Positions 18,116 to 27,675 of a stretch of 64,000 bases of DNA are shown here, in pieces. The DNA comes from Phocaeicola plebeius (lineage in GTDB: Bacteria > Bacteroidota > Bacteroidia > Bacteroidales > Bacteroidaceae), in NCBI RefSeq assembly GCF_003437535.1, contig NZ_QSQT01000012.1:1-64000 (forward strand), given 5' to 3'. The notes under the pieces were generated by a model that worked only from the letters and a program-made list of their open reading frames with translations, was not told the origin of the DNA and made no database searches. The number at the start of each line of letters is the position of its first letter. The first letter of the stretch is position 1. A program made the translations under genes and the position numbers.

Positions 18116-19279
18116 ATGAATATGAGCCACAAACAACTACGAAACCACAAGTCACAAGAAAATACATTAGTAGAAATTTCACGTTTTGAACCGGCTGAAG
18201 GAGTCGCTGAATACCATGTGATGATTCACGTTACTCGTCCTTCTTTGACGTATCAGGAACAATTGGATACTTTACTCGATACGTATTATCAATTGTTGGA
18301 GAATGAGTTGAAGGGAGCTGTTGCTGTGTTCAAGCGTTATTTTTTAAGCGATGCCGCCAATCAGGTCGACTGGCTGGCGGTACAGGTGCCGGAAAGCTCG
18401 GTCTGTGCCTGTTCGATTGTGGAACAGCCCCCGCTGAACGGAACAAAAATAGCTTTATGGGTATATCTGCAATCCGGTGTGCAATGTCGTGCGCTGGAAA
18501 GCGGATTGTTTGAAGTGTCACATGGGGCTTACCGCCATCTGTGGGGTGGTTCGGCTTCTAACCGGGCGGCCAACTCGGAATACCAGACCCGTTTGCTGCT
18601 GAATGATTATATCCTGCAACTGATTGCACAAGGAGGGCATCTGGCCGAGAACTGCATTCGTACCTGGTTTTTTGTACAGAATGTAGATGTGAATTATGCC
18701 GGAGTGGTAAAAGCCCGTAACGAAGTGTTTGTGACGCAGGGGTTGACACCACAAACACATTATATAGCCAGTACCGGTATCGGCGGGCGTCATGCCGATA
18801 AGCAGGTGCTGGTACAGATGGATACGTATGCCGTATTGGGTATCCGTCAGGAGCAGATTCATTATTTATATGCACCGACTCATCTGAATCCTACGTATGA
18901 GTATGGAGTAAGTTTTGAGCGTGGTACGTATGTGGATTATGGCGACCGACGTCAGGTTTTCATATCCGGTACGGCCAGTATCAATCACAGGGGGGAAGTG
19001 GTGTATCCGGGTGATATCCGGAAACAGACCGAACGCATGTGGGAAAACGTGGAGACCTTGTTGAAGGAAGCAGAAATGTCGTTCGATGACATCGGACAGA
19101 TGTTGGTTTACCTGCGCGATGCGGCAGATTATGCCGTGGTGCGGGAGATGTTCGACCAGCGTTTCCCGGAAATGCCAAAAGTGATTCTATTGGCTCCTGT
19201 CTGTCGTCCGGGTTGGCTGATAGAGATGGAGTGCATGGGCACAAAAATGATGAAGCATACACCGTATCCTGATTTTTAG
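18116..19279 (+). CDS. RidA/YjgF-related protein, chorismatase-like architecture
   Basis: 387 aa, no signal peptide. The C-terminal half has RidA/YjgF-like features (YIASTGIGGRHAD, FISGTASINHRGEVVYPGD, MLVYLRDAADYAVVREMF, RPGWLIEMECMG). The N-terminal half is a second, diverged copy of the fold, as in FkbO/Hyg5 chorismatases. Substrate could be chorismate or an imine/enamine; this cannot be decided here. A cytoplasmic enzyme placed between a c-type cytochrome and the cytochrome assembly gene is unexpected. It starts 13 bases after the cytochrome stop and ends 5 bases before the next gene. Confidence 0.7.
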   Translation: MNMSHKQLRNHKSQENTLVEISRFEPAEGVAEYHVMIHVTRPSLTYQEQLDTLLDTYYQLLENELKGAVAVFKRYFLSDAANQVDWLAVQVPESSVCACSIVEQPPLNGTKIALWVYLQSGVQCRALESGLFEVSHGAYRHLWGGSASNRAANSEYQTRLLLNDYILQLIAQGGHLAENCIRTWFFVQNVDVNYAGVVKARNEVFVTQGLTPQTHYIASTGIGGRHADKQVLVQMDTYAVLGIRQEQIHYLYAPTHLNPTYEYGVSFERGTYVDYGDRRQVFISGTASINHRGEVVYPGDIRKQTERMWENVETLLKEAEMSFDDIGQMLVYLRDAADYAVVREMFDQRFPEMPKVILLAPVCRPGWLIEMECMGTKMMKHTPYPDF

Positions 19280-19284
19280 TTTGT

Positions 19285-21378
19285 ATGAAAGAACGTCTGT
19301 GGAAAAACGTCTGGGTAGTTCTTTATGTGGTGCTGATGGGAGTATTGGCCATAGCTACTTTTTTAGAGCATGCATACGGAACAACTTTTGTCCAGACACA
19401 TATATATCATGCTTGTTGGTTTTGTGGCTTGTGGGGTGCGCTGGCTTTCGGGCTTGTGCGGGCATGTGGCAAATGCCGGCTGTGGAAGCGTCTCCCGGTC
19501 TTGTGGTGGCATGGCTCTCTTTTAGTGATACTGGGAGGGGCCATGCTTACCTACCTGACAGGTGAAAAAGGGTATGTACATCTGGTGCAGGGGCAAGAAG
19601 TGAAGAGTTTTATCCGGACTTCCGATCAGCAAACGAGGATGTTGCCTTTCAGCCTTTCTCTGGACAGCTTCAGGGTGGTTTATTATCCGGGAACGGAAGC
19701 CCCTTCTGATTACAAGAGTTACGTGAGTTATAAAGTGAATGGAAAATGGAAAGAAGAGGTAATTTCAATGAATCACATTCTTTCTGTAGAGGGTTATCGT
19801 TTTTATCAGTCATCATACGAACCGGATTTGTCTGGAAGCTGGTTGAGTGTAAACTATGACCCTTGGGGAATTGCTGTGACCTATGCCGGGTATTTGTGTC
19901 TGGCTTTCTCTTCCTTGTGGTTGTTAGGTAGCCGGAAGGAGACATTTTTCCGTTTGTTACGTCATCCGCTATGGAGAAAAACGGGACTGGTATGGCTAGG
20001 AATATGCGCTTTCCAGTTGATAGCTCAAGCTCGTCCGGTCAGTGTCCTGGCTCGTCAGGATGCGGAAAAGCTGAAGATGCGTCAGGTGATATACCACGAC
20101 CGTGTGGCGCCCTTCCATACCCTGGCCCGTGACTTTGTTATCAAGTTGAGTGGAAAACCTTCTTATCATGGTTTGACACCGGAACAGGTGGTGGCCAGTT
20201 GGTTACTTTATCCCGAAGAATGGCAGCACGAACCGATGTTTCGAGTGAAAAGTGAACGGTTGAGGCAGGAATTGGGATTGAAATCGGAGTATGCCGCACT
20301 GGTAGACTTGTTCGATGGAAAGACCTATCGATTGGAGAGGTTGTTGCAGAGACTACAGGACGAAGTGCGAAATACGCATGAGAAAGGCTGGTTGGAGAAC
20401 CGTCAGGCAAAAAAGTTGGAAAAAGAAGTGCTGGAACTGGATGAGAAGGCCGGTATGGTACTGATGCTTCAGAAAGGTACTTTTATCCGTCCTTTGCCGG
20501 AGGATGGAAGTGTCACTCCGTTATCTCCGTTAAGAATACGTGCAGAGATTTTCTATCATGCGGTACCGTTCACTAAAATTTTGTTTATGGCTAATCTTTC
20601 TTTAGGTTTGCTAGCTTTGGGCTGGTGGATCTATTCCTGTGTGATGCAAGAAGGCGATAAGGCAAGAAACTGGAGGAGTAGGTGGCGATGGATATGGGTG
20701 TGGGCTGTATGGATGGCCTGTCTGTTTCATTGGACTTCTTATTTGCTTCGTTGGTATATTGGAGGACGGATTCCTTTGGGAAACGGACACGAAACGATGC
20801 TTTTTTTAGCGGGATTTCTGTTATTGTGTACTTGTATATGGCAGCGGCGCTTCTCGTTTTTGCTTCCAGCCGGTTTATTGCTTTCCGGTTTTACCTTGCT
20901 GGTAGCTTATCTGAGCGAGATGAATCCGCAGATAACCCCGTTGATGCCGGTATTGCTGTCACCCTGGTTGAGTCTGCATGTATCATTGATTATGGTGTCG
21001 TATGCCTTGTTTGCTTTGATGTGTCTGTGTAGTATCCTGGCACTGGGTATTCGGCGGCATACGTGGCAGCGGCAACGGCTGACTTTATTTTGTCGGGTCT
21101 TGCTTTATCCGGCAGTGTTGTGCTTGGGAATCGGAATTTTTATCGGTGCGGTATGGGCCAACGTGTCCTGGGGAAGCTATTGGGCCTGGGACCCGAAAGA
21201 AGTCTGGGCTCTGATTACTTTCATGCTTTATGGAATGGCTTTTCATGTGCAAAGTATCCCTCGTTTCAGAAATCCGTACTTTTTTCATTGGTTTTTAATC
21301 GTTTCGTTCTCTGCCATACTGATGACCTATTTCGGCGTAAACTATGTACTCGGAGGAATGCACAGTTATGCCGGATAA
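19285..21378 (+). CDS. ccsA: Fused ResB/CcsA cytochrome c assembly protein
   Basis: 697 aa, System II cytochrome c biogenesis. The N-terminal ResB-like half has four membrane segments and a long periplasmic region (about residues 250-430). The C-terminal CcsA/ResC half has at least six helices, including the tryptophan-rich WWD-type heme-handling motif WGSYWAWDPKEVWAL. It exports heme and attaches it to CxxCH proteins in the periplasm. The two heme proteins upstream are the obvious clients. The start 5 bases after the RidA-like gene indicates co-transcription. Confidence 0.88.
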   Translation: MKERLWKNVWVVLYVVLMGVLAIATFLEHAYGTTFVQTHIYHACWFCGLWGALAFGLVRACGKCRLWKRLPVLWWHGSLLVILGGAMLTYLTGEKGYVHLVQGQEVKSFIRTSDQQTRMLPFSLSLDSFRVVYYPGTEAPSDYKSYVSYKVNGKWKEEVISMNHILSVEGYRFYQSSYEPDLSGSWLSVNYDPWGIAVTYAGYLCLAFSSLWLLGSRKETFFRLLRHPLWRKTGLVWLGICAFQLIAQARPVSVLARQDAEKLKMRQVIYHDRVAPFHTLARDFVIKLSGKPSYHGLTPEQVVASWLLYPEEWQHEPMFRVKSERLRQELGLKSEYAALVDLFDGKTYRLERLLQRLQDEVRNTHEKGWLENRQAKKLEKEVLELDEKAGMVLMLQKGTFIRPLPEDGSVTPLSPLRIRAEIFYHAVPFTKILFMANLSLGLLALGWWIYSCVMQEGDKARNWRSRWRWIWVWAVWMACLFHWTSYLLRWYIGGRIPLGNGHETMLFLAGFLLLCTCIWQRRFSFLLPAGLLLSGFTLLVAYLSEMNPQITPLMPVLLSPWLSLHVSLIMVSYALFALMCLCSILALGIRRHTWQRQRLTLFCRVLLYPAVLCLGIGIFIGAVWANVSWGSYWAWDPKEVWALITFMLYGMAFHVQSIPRFRNPYFFHWFLIVSFSAILMTYFGVNYVLGGMHSYAG

Positions 21379-21409
21379 GTGATAGCTTTTTATCCTTTTG
21401 GGCGAATGA

Positions 21410-21440
21410 TTTGTTTATTGATAGTTTTTCATTACCTTTG
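21410..21440 (+). promoter_or_regulatory. Promoter of the DUF308-AraC pair
   Basis: -33 TTTG at 21410-21413, 19-base spacer, -7 box TACCTTTG at 21433-21440, then 27 bases to the start codon. This separates the pair from the cytochrome cluster. Confidence 0.8.
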
Positions 21441-21467
21441 GATAGTGAATTTAAAAATGGACGAAGT

Positions 21468-22037
21468 ATGAAATCTTTGAATTATGCATTAGTCAGTTCG
21501 CTCTGTGCATTAGTTATCGGTATATTATTGGTCACATGGCCAGATGTAGCAGTGAGTTATTTGGTAATTACTATCGGGGTGTTGTTCCTTATTCCCGGAC
21601 TGGTCGGATTGTTTTCTTATCTGGCCCTGTTGAACAAGAGTAAGGCGGATGCTCCTCGTCCGGTTTTCCCTATAGTTGCGTTAGGCAGTACACTTTTCGG
21701 TGTATGGCTGATTATCATGCCTTCTTTCTTTGTCGGAGTGCTGATGTATGTGTTAGGCATTCTGTTGGTGTTGGGCGGTATCAGTCAGTTGGCTAACCTG
21801 ATTGCTGCACGTTCATTCATGCCGGTTCCATTTGGGGTATATATAGTGCCCGTATTGATTTTGGCGGCGGGAATCACAGTCCTGTTCAATCCGTTTGCCA
21901 CGGCTGAGATACCCTTTATTGTGTTGGGAATTTCTTCCATTGTATATGCATTGATGGATATGGTCCGTTTGTTGCGTTTCCGCAAAAAGAACAAGAACAT
22001 ACAAGATGTGACACCTATAGAAGAAATTAAGGAATGA
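21468..22037 (+). CDS. HdeD/DUF308 family membrane protein
   Basis: 189 aa from ATG 21468, confirmed by the promoter 27 bases upstream; the longer open frame reads through the end of ccsA. It has six hydrophobic helices in three hairpins, as in HdeD-type DUF308 proteins of the inner membrane, and a short charged C-terminal tail. Function in this group is unknown; E. coli HdeD is acid-stress associated. The stop overlaps the start of the AraC gene (ATGA). Confidence 0.85.
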   Translation: MKSLNYALVSSLCALVIGILLVTWPDVAVSYLVITIGVLFLIPGLVGLFSYLALLNKSKADAPRPVFPIVALGSTLFGVWLIIMPSFFVGVLMYVLGILLVLGGISQLANLIAARSFMPVPFGVYIVPVLILAAGITVLFNPFATAEIPFIVLGISSIVYALMDMVRLLRFRKKNKNIQDVTPIEEIKE

Positions 22038-22882
22038 AGCGATTTGACAGACTTGATTTGTTACCGGAAGGCCAGGATATGGTGGCGGGTATAGACATGA
22101 CGGGTGGTTTTTACCGCTTGTTCCAGACTTCGGCACCTTTTCCGGGATGTGCTTTTCTGCTCTGTCTTAGAGGCAGTTGCCGGGTGAAAATCCATTTGAC
22201 ATGTTATGACTTGAAAGAAGGGTCTTTGGCCATTATATTCCCGGGAGTATTTTTTCAGATTCAGGAGCAGAGTAAGGACTGCCGGTTTATTTTTGTCGGT
22301 TTTTCCAAAAAACTGATAGAAGGAGCCAAGTTGTTTTCTTATACCGTGGAGTATACTCCTTATATCTTTGAGCGACCGGTAATTGAGATGAAGAAAGACG
22401 TATATGAACTGTTCCGGGATAGTATCCGTCTCTTGATTCGCCGGCAGAAGATAAAAGAAGAAATGAGCGGAATGCAAATCAGTTTGATTTATACGCAGCT
22501 GCTTCTTTCTTTAGGCAGTGTATACAAGAAAAGAGGAGAGGAAGAAGATTCACCGAGATACAATCGAAATCAGGAAATTGTAAAGGAACTGGTTCGTATT
22601 ATTGTGCAATATTATAAAACGGAACGCAATGTGTCTTTTTATGCCGAGAAGCTGCATCTTTCGCCACAGCATCTGAGTACAACGGTGAAGAAAGTTACCG
22701 GAAAGACCTTGACCGACATTCTTTCTTCGTTTATCATACGCGATGCCCAGGCTAAGCTTCGTTCTACGGATATGACGGTACAGGAAATAGCCTATTCGTT
22801 GAATTTTTCGGATATTTCCTTCTTTGGGAAATACTTCAAACGTTATACGGGCATGTCGCCCAAGCAGTATCGGAACATGTAA
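22034..22882 (+). CDS. AraC-family transcriptional regulator
   Basis: 282 aa. The N-terminal cupin-like sensor part is followed by a C-terminal double helix-turn-helix from about residue 180 (SFYAEKLHLSPQHLSTTVKK, VQEIAYSLNFSDISFFGKYF, MSPKQYRNM). Coupled by a 4-base overlap to the DUF308 gene, which is its likely target. Effector unknown. It ends in a strong shared terminator. Confidence 0.9.
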   Translation: MKRFDRLDLLPEGQDMVAGIDMTGGFYRLFQTSAPFPGCAFLLCLRGSCRVKIHLTCYDLKEGSLAIIFPGVFFQIQEQSKDCRFIFVGFSKKLIEGAKLFSYTVEYTPYIFERPVIEMKKDVYELFRDSIRLLIRRQKIKEEMSGMQISLIYTQLLLSLGSVYKKRGEEEDSPRYNRNQEIVKELVRIIVQYYKTERNVSFYAEKLHLSPQHLSTTVKKVTGKTLTDILSSFIIRDAQAKLRSTDMTVQEIAYSLNFSDISFFGKYFKRYTGMSPKQYRNM

Positions 22883-22931
22883 AAACAATAAGGGGCAGGT
22901 GTATTTGTTTACGCCTGCCCTTATTGTTTTT
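22883..22931. terminator. Bidirectional terminator
   Basis: Long stem AAACAATAAGGG..CAGG / CCTG..CCCTTATTGTTT with A- and T-runs on both sides, between the convergent AraC and YeiH genes. Confidence 0.92.
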
Positions 22932-22943
22932 GAAGATAATCTT

Positions 22944-24020
22944 TTATTCAAACATTGGAGTGATATATTGTGTCAGCAGGTATCCTCCGCCTACCAGCCA
23001 GATGTAAAGCAGTCCTGCTAGCAAGAACGGTTTGGCACCAGCTTGTTTGAATTTCTCCAGACTGGTATCTGTACCCAGTGCTGTCATGGCCATTGTCAGC
23101 ATGAAGGTATCGATGTACTCAATGGCACCGTTCAGTGGAATATCTTTTACGGTCTCGGCTCCTGTAAGGTATTGCAGCAAGGAGTTCAGACAGATGATAC
23201 CGATGAATCCAAATGCAAACCAGGGAATAGTGATTTTGCTCTTTTCGGCTTTACCTTCAGGATTTGCTTTTTTCCGTCCTGCCAATGCAAAGCTCATGAT
23301 GACCAGTACCGGTGCCAGCATCATGACGCGAATCATCTTGGTGATGGTAGCTGTTCCGGCAATTCCTAATGAATCGGTCGGGTCCATGGCATTTCCGGCT
23401 CCTGCTACGTGAGCAACTTCATGCAGGGTACTTCCTGTATAGATGGCTACTCCCGTATCTCCCAGTGCATCCAGCATACCGGCACGGTACATAATCGGAT
23501 AGAGGAACATGGAAATGGTTCCGAAAATGACTACCGTAGATACGGCAATGGCCGTTTTATGTCCTTCACATTTTACCACCGGTTCTGCACCCAATACGGC
23601 TGCTGCTCCACAGATGGCGCTACCGGTAGCTGTCATGAGAGAAGTATCTTTGTCCATTTTCATCAGTTTGCCCAGCCAGATGCCCAGGAAAATAGTACCG
23701 GCTACGATGATGGTATCGATAACCACTGCAGGGAGTCCTACGGCGGCTACTTGTGTCAGTGTCAGACGGAATCCGTAGAGTACGATACCGGCACGCAGCA
23801 CCTGCTTGGTGCAGAACTTGATACCTGGAACCCATGTCTCAGGCAGTTTGTTGCGCAGGCTGTTGGCATAAAGCATTCCCAAAATGATACCCACAATCAG
23901 TGGACTGAAAGAAAGACTTTTCACGAAGGGGATTTCGGCAATGTAGAAGGCTGCAAAAGAAAATAATGCAATCAATAAAATACCATGGAGGGTATTGGCT
24001 CTGTTTCCTTTCTTGAACAT
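22944..24020 (-). CDS. YeiH/UPF0324 family putative sulfate exporter
   Basis: 358 aa with about ten membrane helices. Family segments are SFSPLIVGIILGMLYAN, KFCTKQVLRAGIVLYGFRLT, TATGSAICGAAAVLGAEPVVK and YTGSTLHEVAHVAGAGN. This family is annotated as putative sulfate or sulfonate exporters; the substrate is inferred from family naming only. A minus-strand -7 box TATCTTTG is at 24060-24067. Monocistronic. Confidence 0.85.
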   Translation of the reverse strand: MFKKGNRANTLHGILLIALFSFAAFYIAEIPFVKSLSFSPLIVGIILGMLYANSLRNKLPETWVPGIKFCTKQVLRAGIVLYGFRLTLTQVAAVGLPAVVIDTIIVAGTIFLGIWLGKLMKMDKDTSLMTATGSAICGAAAVLGAEPVVKCEGHKTAIAVSTVVIFGTISMFLYPIMYRAGMLDALGDTGVAIYTGSTLHEVAHVAGAGNAMDPTDSLGIAGTATITKMIRVMMLAPVLVIMSFALAGRKKANPEGKAEKSKITIPWFAFGFIGIICLNSLLQYLTGAETVKDIPLNGAIEYIDTFMLTMAMTALGTDTSLEKFKQAGAKPFLLAGLLYIWLVGGGYLLTQYITPMFE

Positions 24021-24157
24021 ATCAGTTTGTTTTTAGTGATTTTGATTTTATTTCGGGCGCAAAGATAGAAGATTTCCATGGAATGTCCTATTTACATTTT
24101 TTTATGCGTGATAACCAAAAGTAATAATGTGTATTGTCCTGACCTTTATTCGGTGGT

Positions 24158-24188
24158 TTTGTGCTTCTTGCTTTTTATGCTATCTTTG
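24158..24188 (+). promoter_or_regulatory. Promoter of the DUF5715-truA pair
   Basis: -33 TTTG at 24158-24161, 19-base spacer, -7 TATCTTTG at 24181-24188. It sets the gene start at 24213 rather than the upstream in-frame ATG. Confidence 0.82.
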
Positions 24189-24212
24189 CATGGAATTAAA
24201 AATGGAAAAGAA

Positions 24213-24881
24213 ATGAAATTATTGATCAAGTCATGTCTGGCGGTGGCTTTATTTGCTGGCATCTGTCTGGCTGGATGTAAGGAAAAGGACATGTCAATGA
24301 AAATGAACAATCCGCGCAATATCAGGGGAGTTATCAGCTATAAACGTTCGTTTGGAGATTTGAATGATGTGCAACTGGCTACAGCCAAGAAAATAGGTAT
24401 CCGTCCTATCAGTACCCGTGAAGAGGCGGAAGAAATGAAGGACCGGTTGATTGAAATTGCCGCTTGTGAACGGTATGGTCTGGACTCTTTGACGCATTCA
24501 ATTCCCTACCTGATACCTCAGGCCAGTGCGTTGCTGGATACCATCGGGGTTAATTTCTTGGATTCACTGGAAAACAAAGGACTGAACCCCAATAAAATCA
24601 TTGTAACGTCCGTGACTCGTACGAAGGATGACGTAAAGCGTCTGCGGAGAACCAACGGAAATGCTTCGCTGAACTCCTGCCATTTTTATGGAACTACGTT
24701 TGATGTGAGCTGGAAGCGTTTTGAGAAGGTAGAAGACCCCGATGGTCGTCCTATGCAGGATGTAAGTTCGGATACATTGAAGCTGGTGCTGTCGGAAGTA
24801 TTGCGTGACCTTCGTAAGGCAGACCGCTGTTATGTGAAATACGAATTGAAACAAGGTTGTTTCCATATTACTGCCCGATAA
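24213..24881 (+). CDS. DUF5715-type lipoprotein, peptidase M15-like
   Basis: 222 aa from ATG 24213. Signal peptide with lipobox LAGC. The C-terminal domain has [29 protein letters not shown] and [13 protein letters not shown]. This order of Arg, His..Asp and final His resembles the zinc site of M15/D-alanyl-D-alanine carboxypeptidase-like folds (residue assignment is my inference). Probably a murein-related envelope protein. It precedes truA by 11 bases. Confidence 0.7.
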   Translation: MKLLIKSCLAVALFAGICLAGCKEKDMSMKMNNPRNIRGVISYKRSFGDLNDVQLATAKKIGIRPISTREEAEEMKDRLIEIAACERYGLDSLTHSIPYLIPQASALLDTIGVNFLDSLENKGLNPNKIIVTSVTRTKDDVKRLRRTNGNASLNSCHFYGTTFDVSWKRFEKVEDPDGRPMQDVSSDTLKLVLSEVLRDLRKADRCYVKYELKQGCFHITAR

Positions 24882-24892
24882 TTCAAGAAGTT

Positions 24893-25651
24893 ATGTTCAG
24901 ATATTTCATTTATTTGGCTTACGACGGTACTAACTATCATGGCTGGCAGATACAGCCGAACGGAAGCAGTGTGCAGGAAACGCTGATGAAAGCGCTGCAT
25001 ACTTTCTTGCGGGATGAGGCCATTGAAGTGGTGGGGGCCGGACGTACGGATGCTGGAGTACATGCCCGCCTGATGGTGGCACATTTTGATGTGGAATGGA
25101 TGCTGGATGAAGATACGGTGACGGATAAACTGAACCGTTTGCTGCCGCCGGATATATCGGTGTACCGTGTGCGGAGAGTGAATCAGGATGCGCATGCCCG
25201 TTTTGATGCGACTTATCGTACGTACAAATACTACGTTACCACACAGAAGAATCCGTTTAACCGGGCATATTGCTGGCGTTTGTTCCAGCCTTTGGATTTT
25301 GCAAAGATGAATGAGGCAGCACAGACCTTGTTCGATTACACGGATTTTACGAGCTTCAGTAAATTGCATACGGATGTGAAAACCAATAACTGCAAGATTA
25401 TGCACGCCCACTGGGAGCAGGTAAGCGAAACGGAATGGGTATTTACCATTCAGGCAGACCGTTTCTTGCGGAATATGGTTCGGGCCATTGTTGGTACGCT
25501 GGTAGAAGTGGGACGCGGCAAACTTTCGGTGGAAGGTTTCCGGAAGGTGATAGAAGAGAAGAACCGCTGCAGTGCAGGTACATCCGTACCGGGACATGCA
25601 CTCTTTTTGGTCGATATAGGCTATCCGGATGAATTATTCCCGCTGGGTTAG
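24893..25651 (+). CDS. truA: tRNA pseudouridine synthase A
   Basis: 252 aa from ATG 24893 (the longer frame overlaps the previous gene and is rejected). TruA forms pseudouridine at positions 38-40 of the tRNA anticodon arm. Catalytic Asp53 is in [24 protein letters not shown] at the N terminus and [18 protein letters not shown] near the C terminus are family segments. The stop overlaps the convergent DUF4130 gene. Confidence 0.95.
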   Translation: MFRYFIYLAYDGTNYHGWQIQPNGSSVQETLMKALHTFLRDEAIEVVGAGRTDAGVHARLMVAHFDVEWMLDEDTVTDKLNRLLPPDISVYRVRRVNQDAHARFDATYRTYKYYVTTQKNPFNRAYCWRLFQPLDFAKMNEAAQTLFDYTDFTSFSKLHTDVKTNNCKIMHAHWEQVSETEWVFTIQADRFLRNMVRAIVGTLVEVGRGKLSVEGFRKVIEEKNRCSAGTSVPGHALFLVDIGYPDELFPLG

Positions 25652-26415
25652 TCTTTCTCTGTAAGATATTTCCAGAAACGGACCGGCATATCCTTTTTGT
25701 GTTTTACGGGATTCAGTCGGGATTGAATACATACACTGTGAAAATAGCTTTTCCAGCCCTCCTGGAAAAGCTTTTCATTTTTATCCAGCAGCTCATCTTC
25801 CAACTTGCCATGTCGCAGGAAGGCAGCACGAGAGTCTTCAAATGTAATTTCGTTAACCTCTTTCAGGTCGTAATAGTAGCCGTAGCGACGGCGTGCATCG
25901 TAGATTATCCATGGCTGGTCGGCAAACCGGTCGCGAAAATGATAGATGGTCAGTGGATAGACGTTATAAAGAGGTTCCATGATACCGAAATATACCTGGT
26001 CGGCTGTTTTTTGAAAGCGCATGAACTGAAGTACTCTCATTCGCTCGTCTGCTACTTTTTTGCTGAGCTGATACACTCCTAACACATCTGGGTCTGCGAA
26101 ATTTTGTTCGATAGAGGCCGGTGCATCGATTACTTTCCGCATGTAGCGAAAAAGGAGCATGGCTGCTTCCGGTGTTTCCGAAAGCCAGCAATAGGTAAGG
26201 GAGGCAAGTGCTCTTCGGGAAAGTTTACGTGATAACAGTTTCCAAACCCGTTCTGTCTTTTCCGCATCTGTTACCACCTGATGTACCTCCTCATGAAAAA
26301 GCGGAAGCGGTTCCTTCTCTGTAAGCAGCAGGTCGGGAAAAGTCCGGCGATAATAGGCATCGAACAGGGCGGTAAGCAGACCTTCAAAAGTGGAATCGTA
26401 TTGAAAAACTGTCAT
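25648..26415 (-). CDS. DUF4130 / TIGR03915-type putative DNA metabolism protein
   Basis: 255 aa. The N-terminal [19 protein letters not shown] start and C-terminal [12 protein letters not shown] end match the DUF4130 family. That family nearly always accompanies the radical-SAM partner encoded here at 27651-28949. In other species it may be fused to or near a uracil-DNA-glycosylase-like domain, so a DNA repair or modification role is inferred. No catalytic residues can be named. Here it is separated from its partner by an oppositely oriented hydrolase gene. Confidence 0.85.
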   Translation of the reverse strand: MTVFQYDSTFEGLLTALFDAYYRRTFPDLLLTEKEPLPLFHEEVHQVVTDAEKTERVWKLLSRKLSRRALASLTYCWLSETPEAAMLLFRYMRKVIDAPASIEQNFADPDVLGVYQLSKKVADERMRVLQFMRFQKTADQVYFGIMEPLYNVYPLTIYHFRDRFADQPWIIYDARRRYGYYYDLKEVNEITFEDSRAAFLRHGKLEDELLDKNEKLFQEGWKSYFHSVCIQSRLNPVKHKKDMPVRFWKYLTEKD

Positions 26416-26530
26416 GGTTTATGAGAATTTCGTATCTTTGTGTATAGAGGATTTCAGGGAGCAAAAGTAGTAAAAACGATAAACTGAAACAAAAGGAATA
26501 GTTTTTTGTTATATAATAAAAACAGATTAA

Positions 26531-27616
26531 ATGATGAATTACAAATCTATGCTCTTGGGACTGATGGCCACAGTGGCCGTCTTCCAGTCACAGCCTGCTC
26601 AGGCTTGCACAGGTATCACCTTGACAGCAAAAGACAGCACACGCATTCTTGCCCGTACCATTGAATGGGGTGGAAGTGACTTGAACAGTTGCTATGTGGT
26701 GGTGCCACGTGGCTATACGGTTCAGTCGTATGTGCCCGGCGGACAGGATGGCATGAAATTTACGGCAAAATATGGATATGTGGGCCTTGCGGTAGAACAA
26801 AAGGAGTTTGTGGCAGAAGGTTTGAACGAAGAAGGTCTCTCTGCCGGTCTGTTCTATTTCCCGAATTACGGACAGTATGAAGCGTATAAAGCAGAGTATA
26901 AATCGTCTTCCATTGCCGATTTGCAGTTGGTTTCCTGGGTATTAGGCAACTGCAAGACGGTGGATGAAGTGATGGAAAGCCTGAAGCAGGTACATGTAGT
27001 GGCCATTGACCCGCGTGCATCGACTGTACACTGGCGTTTTGCCGATGTGTCAGGACGTCAGGTGGTATTGGAAATCGTAGACGGTGAATTGCATTTCTTT
27101 GAAAACAACTTGGGAGTACTGACTAACTCTCCGGGATTTGAATGGCAACTGACCAACCTGAATAATTACGTCAATCTGTATCCGGGCAGTGCCCAACCTC
27201 AGTCGTTAGGGAATGTGGCTCTTCGTTCTTTCGGGGCTGGAAGCGGATTCTTGGGTATTCCCGGTGATGTGACTCCTCCCTCCCGTTTTGTGCGGGCTGC
27301 CTTTTATCAGGCTACAGCTCCTGTGCAGGATAATGCCCGTCAGACCGTACTTCAAGGATTTCAGATTTTGAACAACTTTGATATTCCATTGGGAATTGAG
27401 TTTGCGGAAGGAAAAGTGCCTGTCAATATCCCAAGTGCTACACAGTGGACTTCGGCCACGGATATGCGGCATCGGATGATTTATTATCGTACCATGTATA
27501 ATTCTGCTATACGTAGCATTGATTTAAATAAGATTGATTTTCAGCGTGTCAAGTACAGAGCGGTACCATTGGATACCATAAAGGAACAGCCTGTAATGGA
27601 AGTTTCTATCCGCTGA
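26531..27616 (+). CDS. Choloylglycine hydrolase / penicillin V acylase family protein
   Basis: 361 aa secreted Ntn-hydrolase. The signal peptide ends AQA, leaving Cys26 as mature residue 1, the nucleophile. Other pocket residues: Arg in LARTIEWGG, Asn in LTNSPGFEWQ and Arg in PPSRFVRAAF. The position usually occupied by Asp (RxxDW) is Glu here (RTIEW). The family cleaves linear amides such as conjugated bile acids or penicillin V; bile salt hydrolysis is plausible for a gut Bacteroidales but not proven by sequence. Periplasmic. A -7 box TATCTTTG is at 26433-26440. Monocistronic, inserted between a DNA-repair gene pair. Confidence 0.85.
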   Translation: MMNYKSMLLGLMATVAVFQSQPAQACTGITLTAKDSTRILARTIEWGGSDLNSCYVVVPRGYTVQSYVPGGQDGMKFTAKYGYVGLAVEQKEFVAEGLNEEGLSAGLFYFPNYGQYEAYKAEYKSSSIADLQLVSWVLGNCKTVDEVMESLKQVHVVAIDPRASTVHWRFADVSGRQVVLEIVDGELHFFENNLGVLTNSPGFEWQLTNLNNYVNLYPGSAQPQSLGNVALRSFGAGSGFLGIPGDVTPPSRFVRAAFYQATAPVQDNARQTVLQGFQILNNFDIPLGIEFAEGKVPVNIPSATQWTSATDMRHRMIYYRTMYNSAIRSIDLNKIDFQRVKYRAVPLDTIKEQPVMEVSIR

Positions 27617-27640
27617 AAATGTAGAATGCATAAAAGTAAG

Positions 27641-27675
27641 GAAGCTGCCTTCACTCGTTTGTGGGGGCAGCTTCT
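27641..27675. terminator. Hairpin between convergent genes
   Basis: Stem GAAGCTGCC / GGGCAGCTTC covers the stop of the radical-SAM gene and lies 25 bases after the hydrolase stop. Loop is about 14 bases. Confidence 0.55.

Noticed and set aside
21063..21467. 5' extension of the DUF308 frame into ccsA
   Set aside because: A consensus promoter at 21410-21440 and an ATG at 21468 define the gene; the upstream part is a shadow of ccsA.
23409..23966. 185-codon plus-strand frame
   Set aside because: Antisense to the YeiH transporter gene; composition (Cys, His, Gln rich) is that of a shadow frame.
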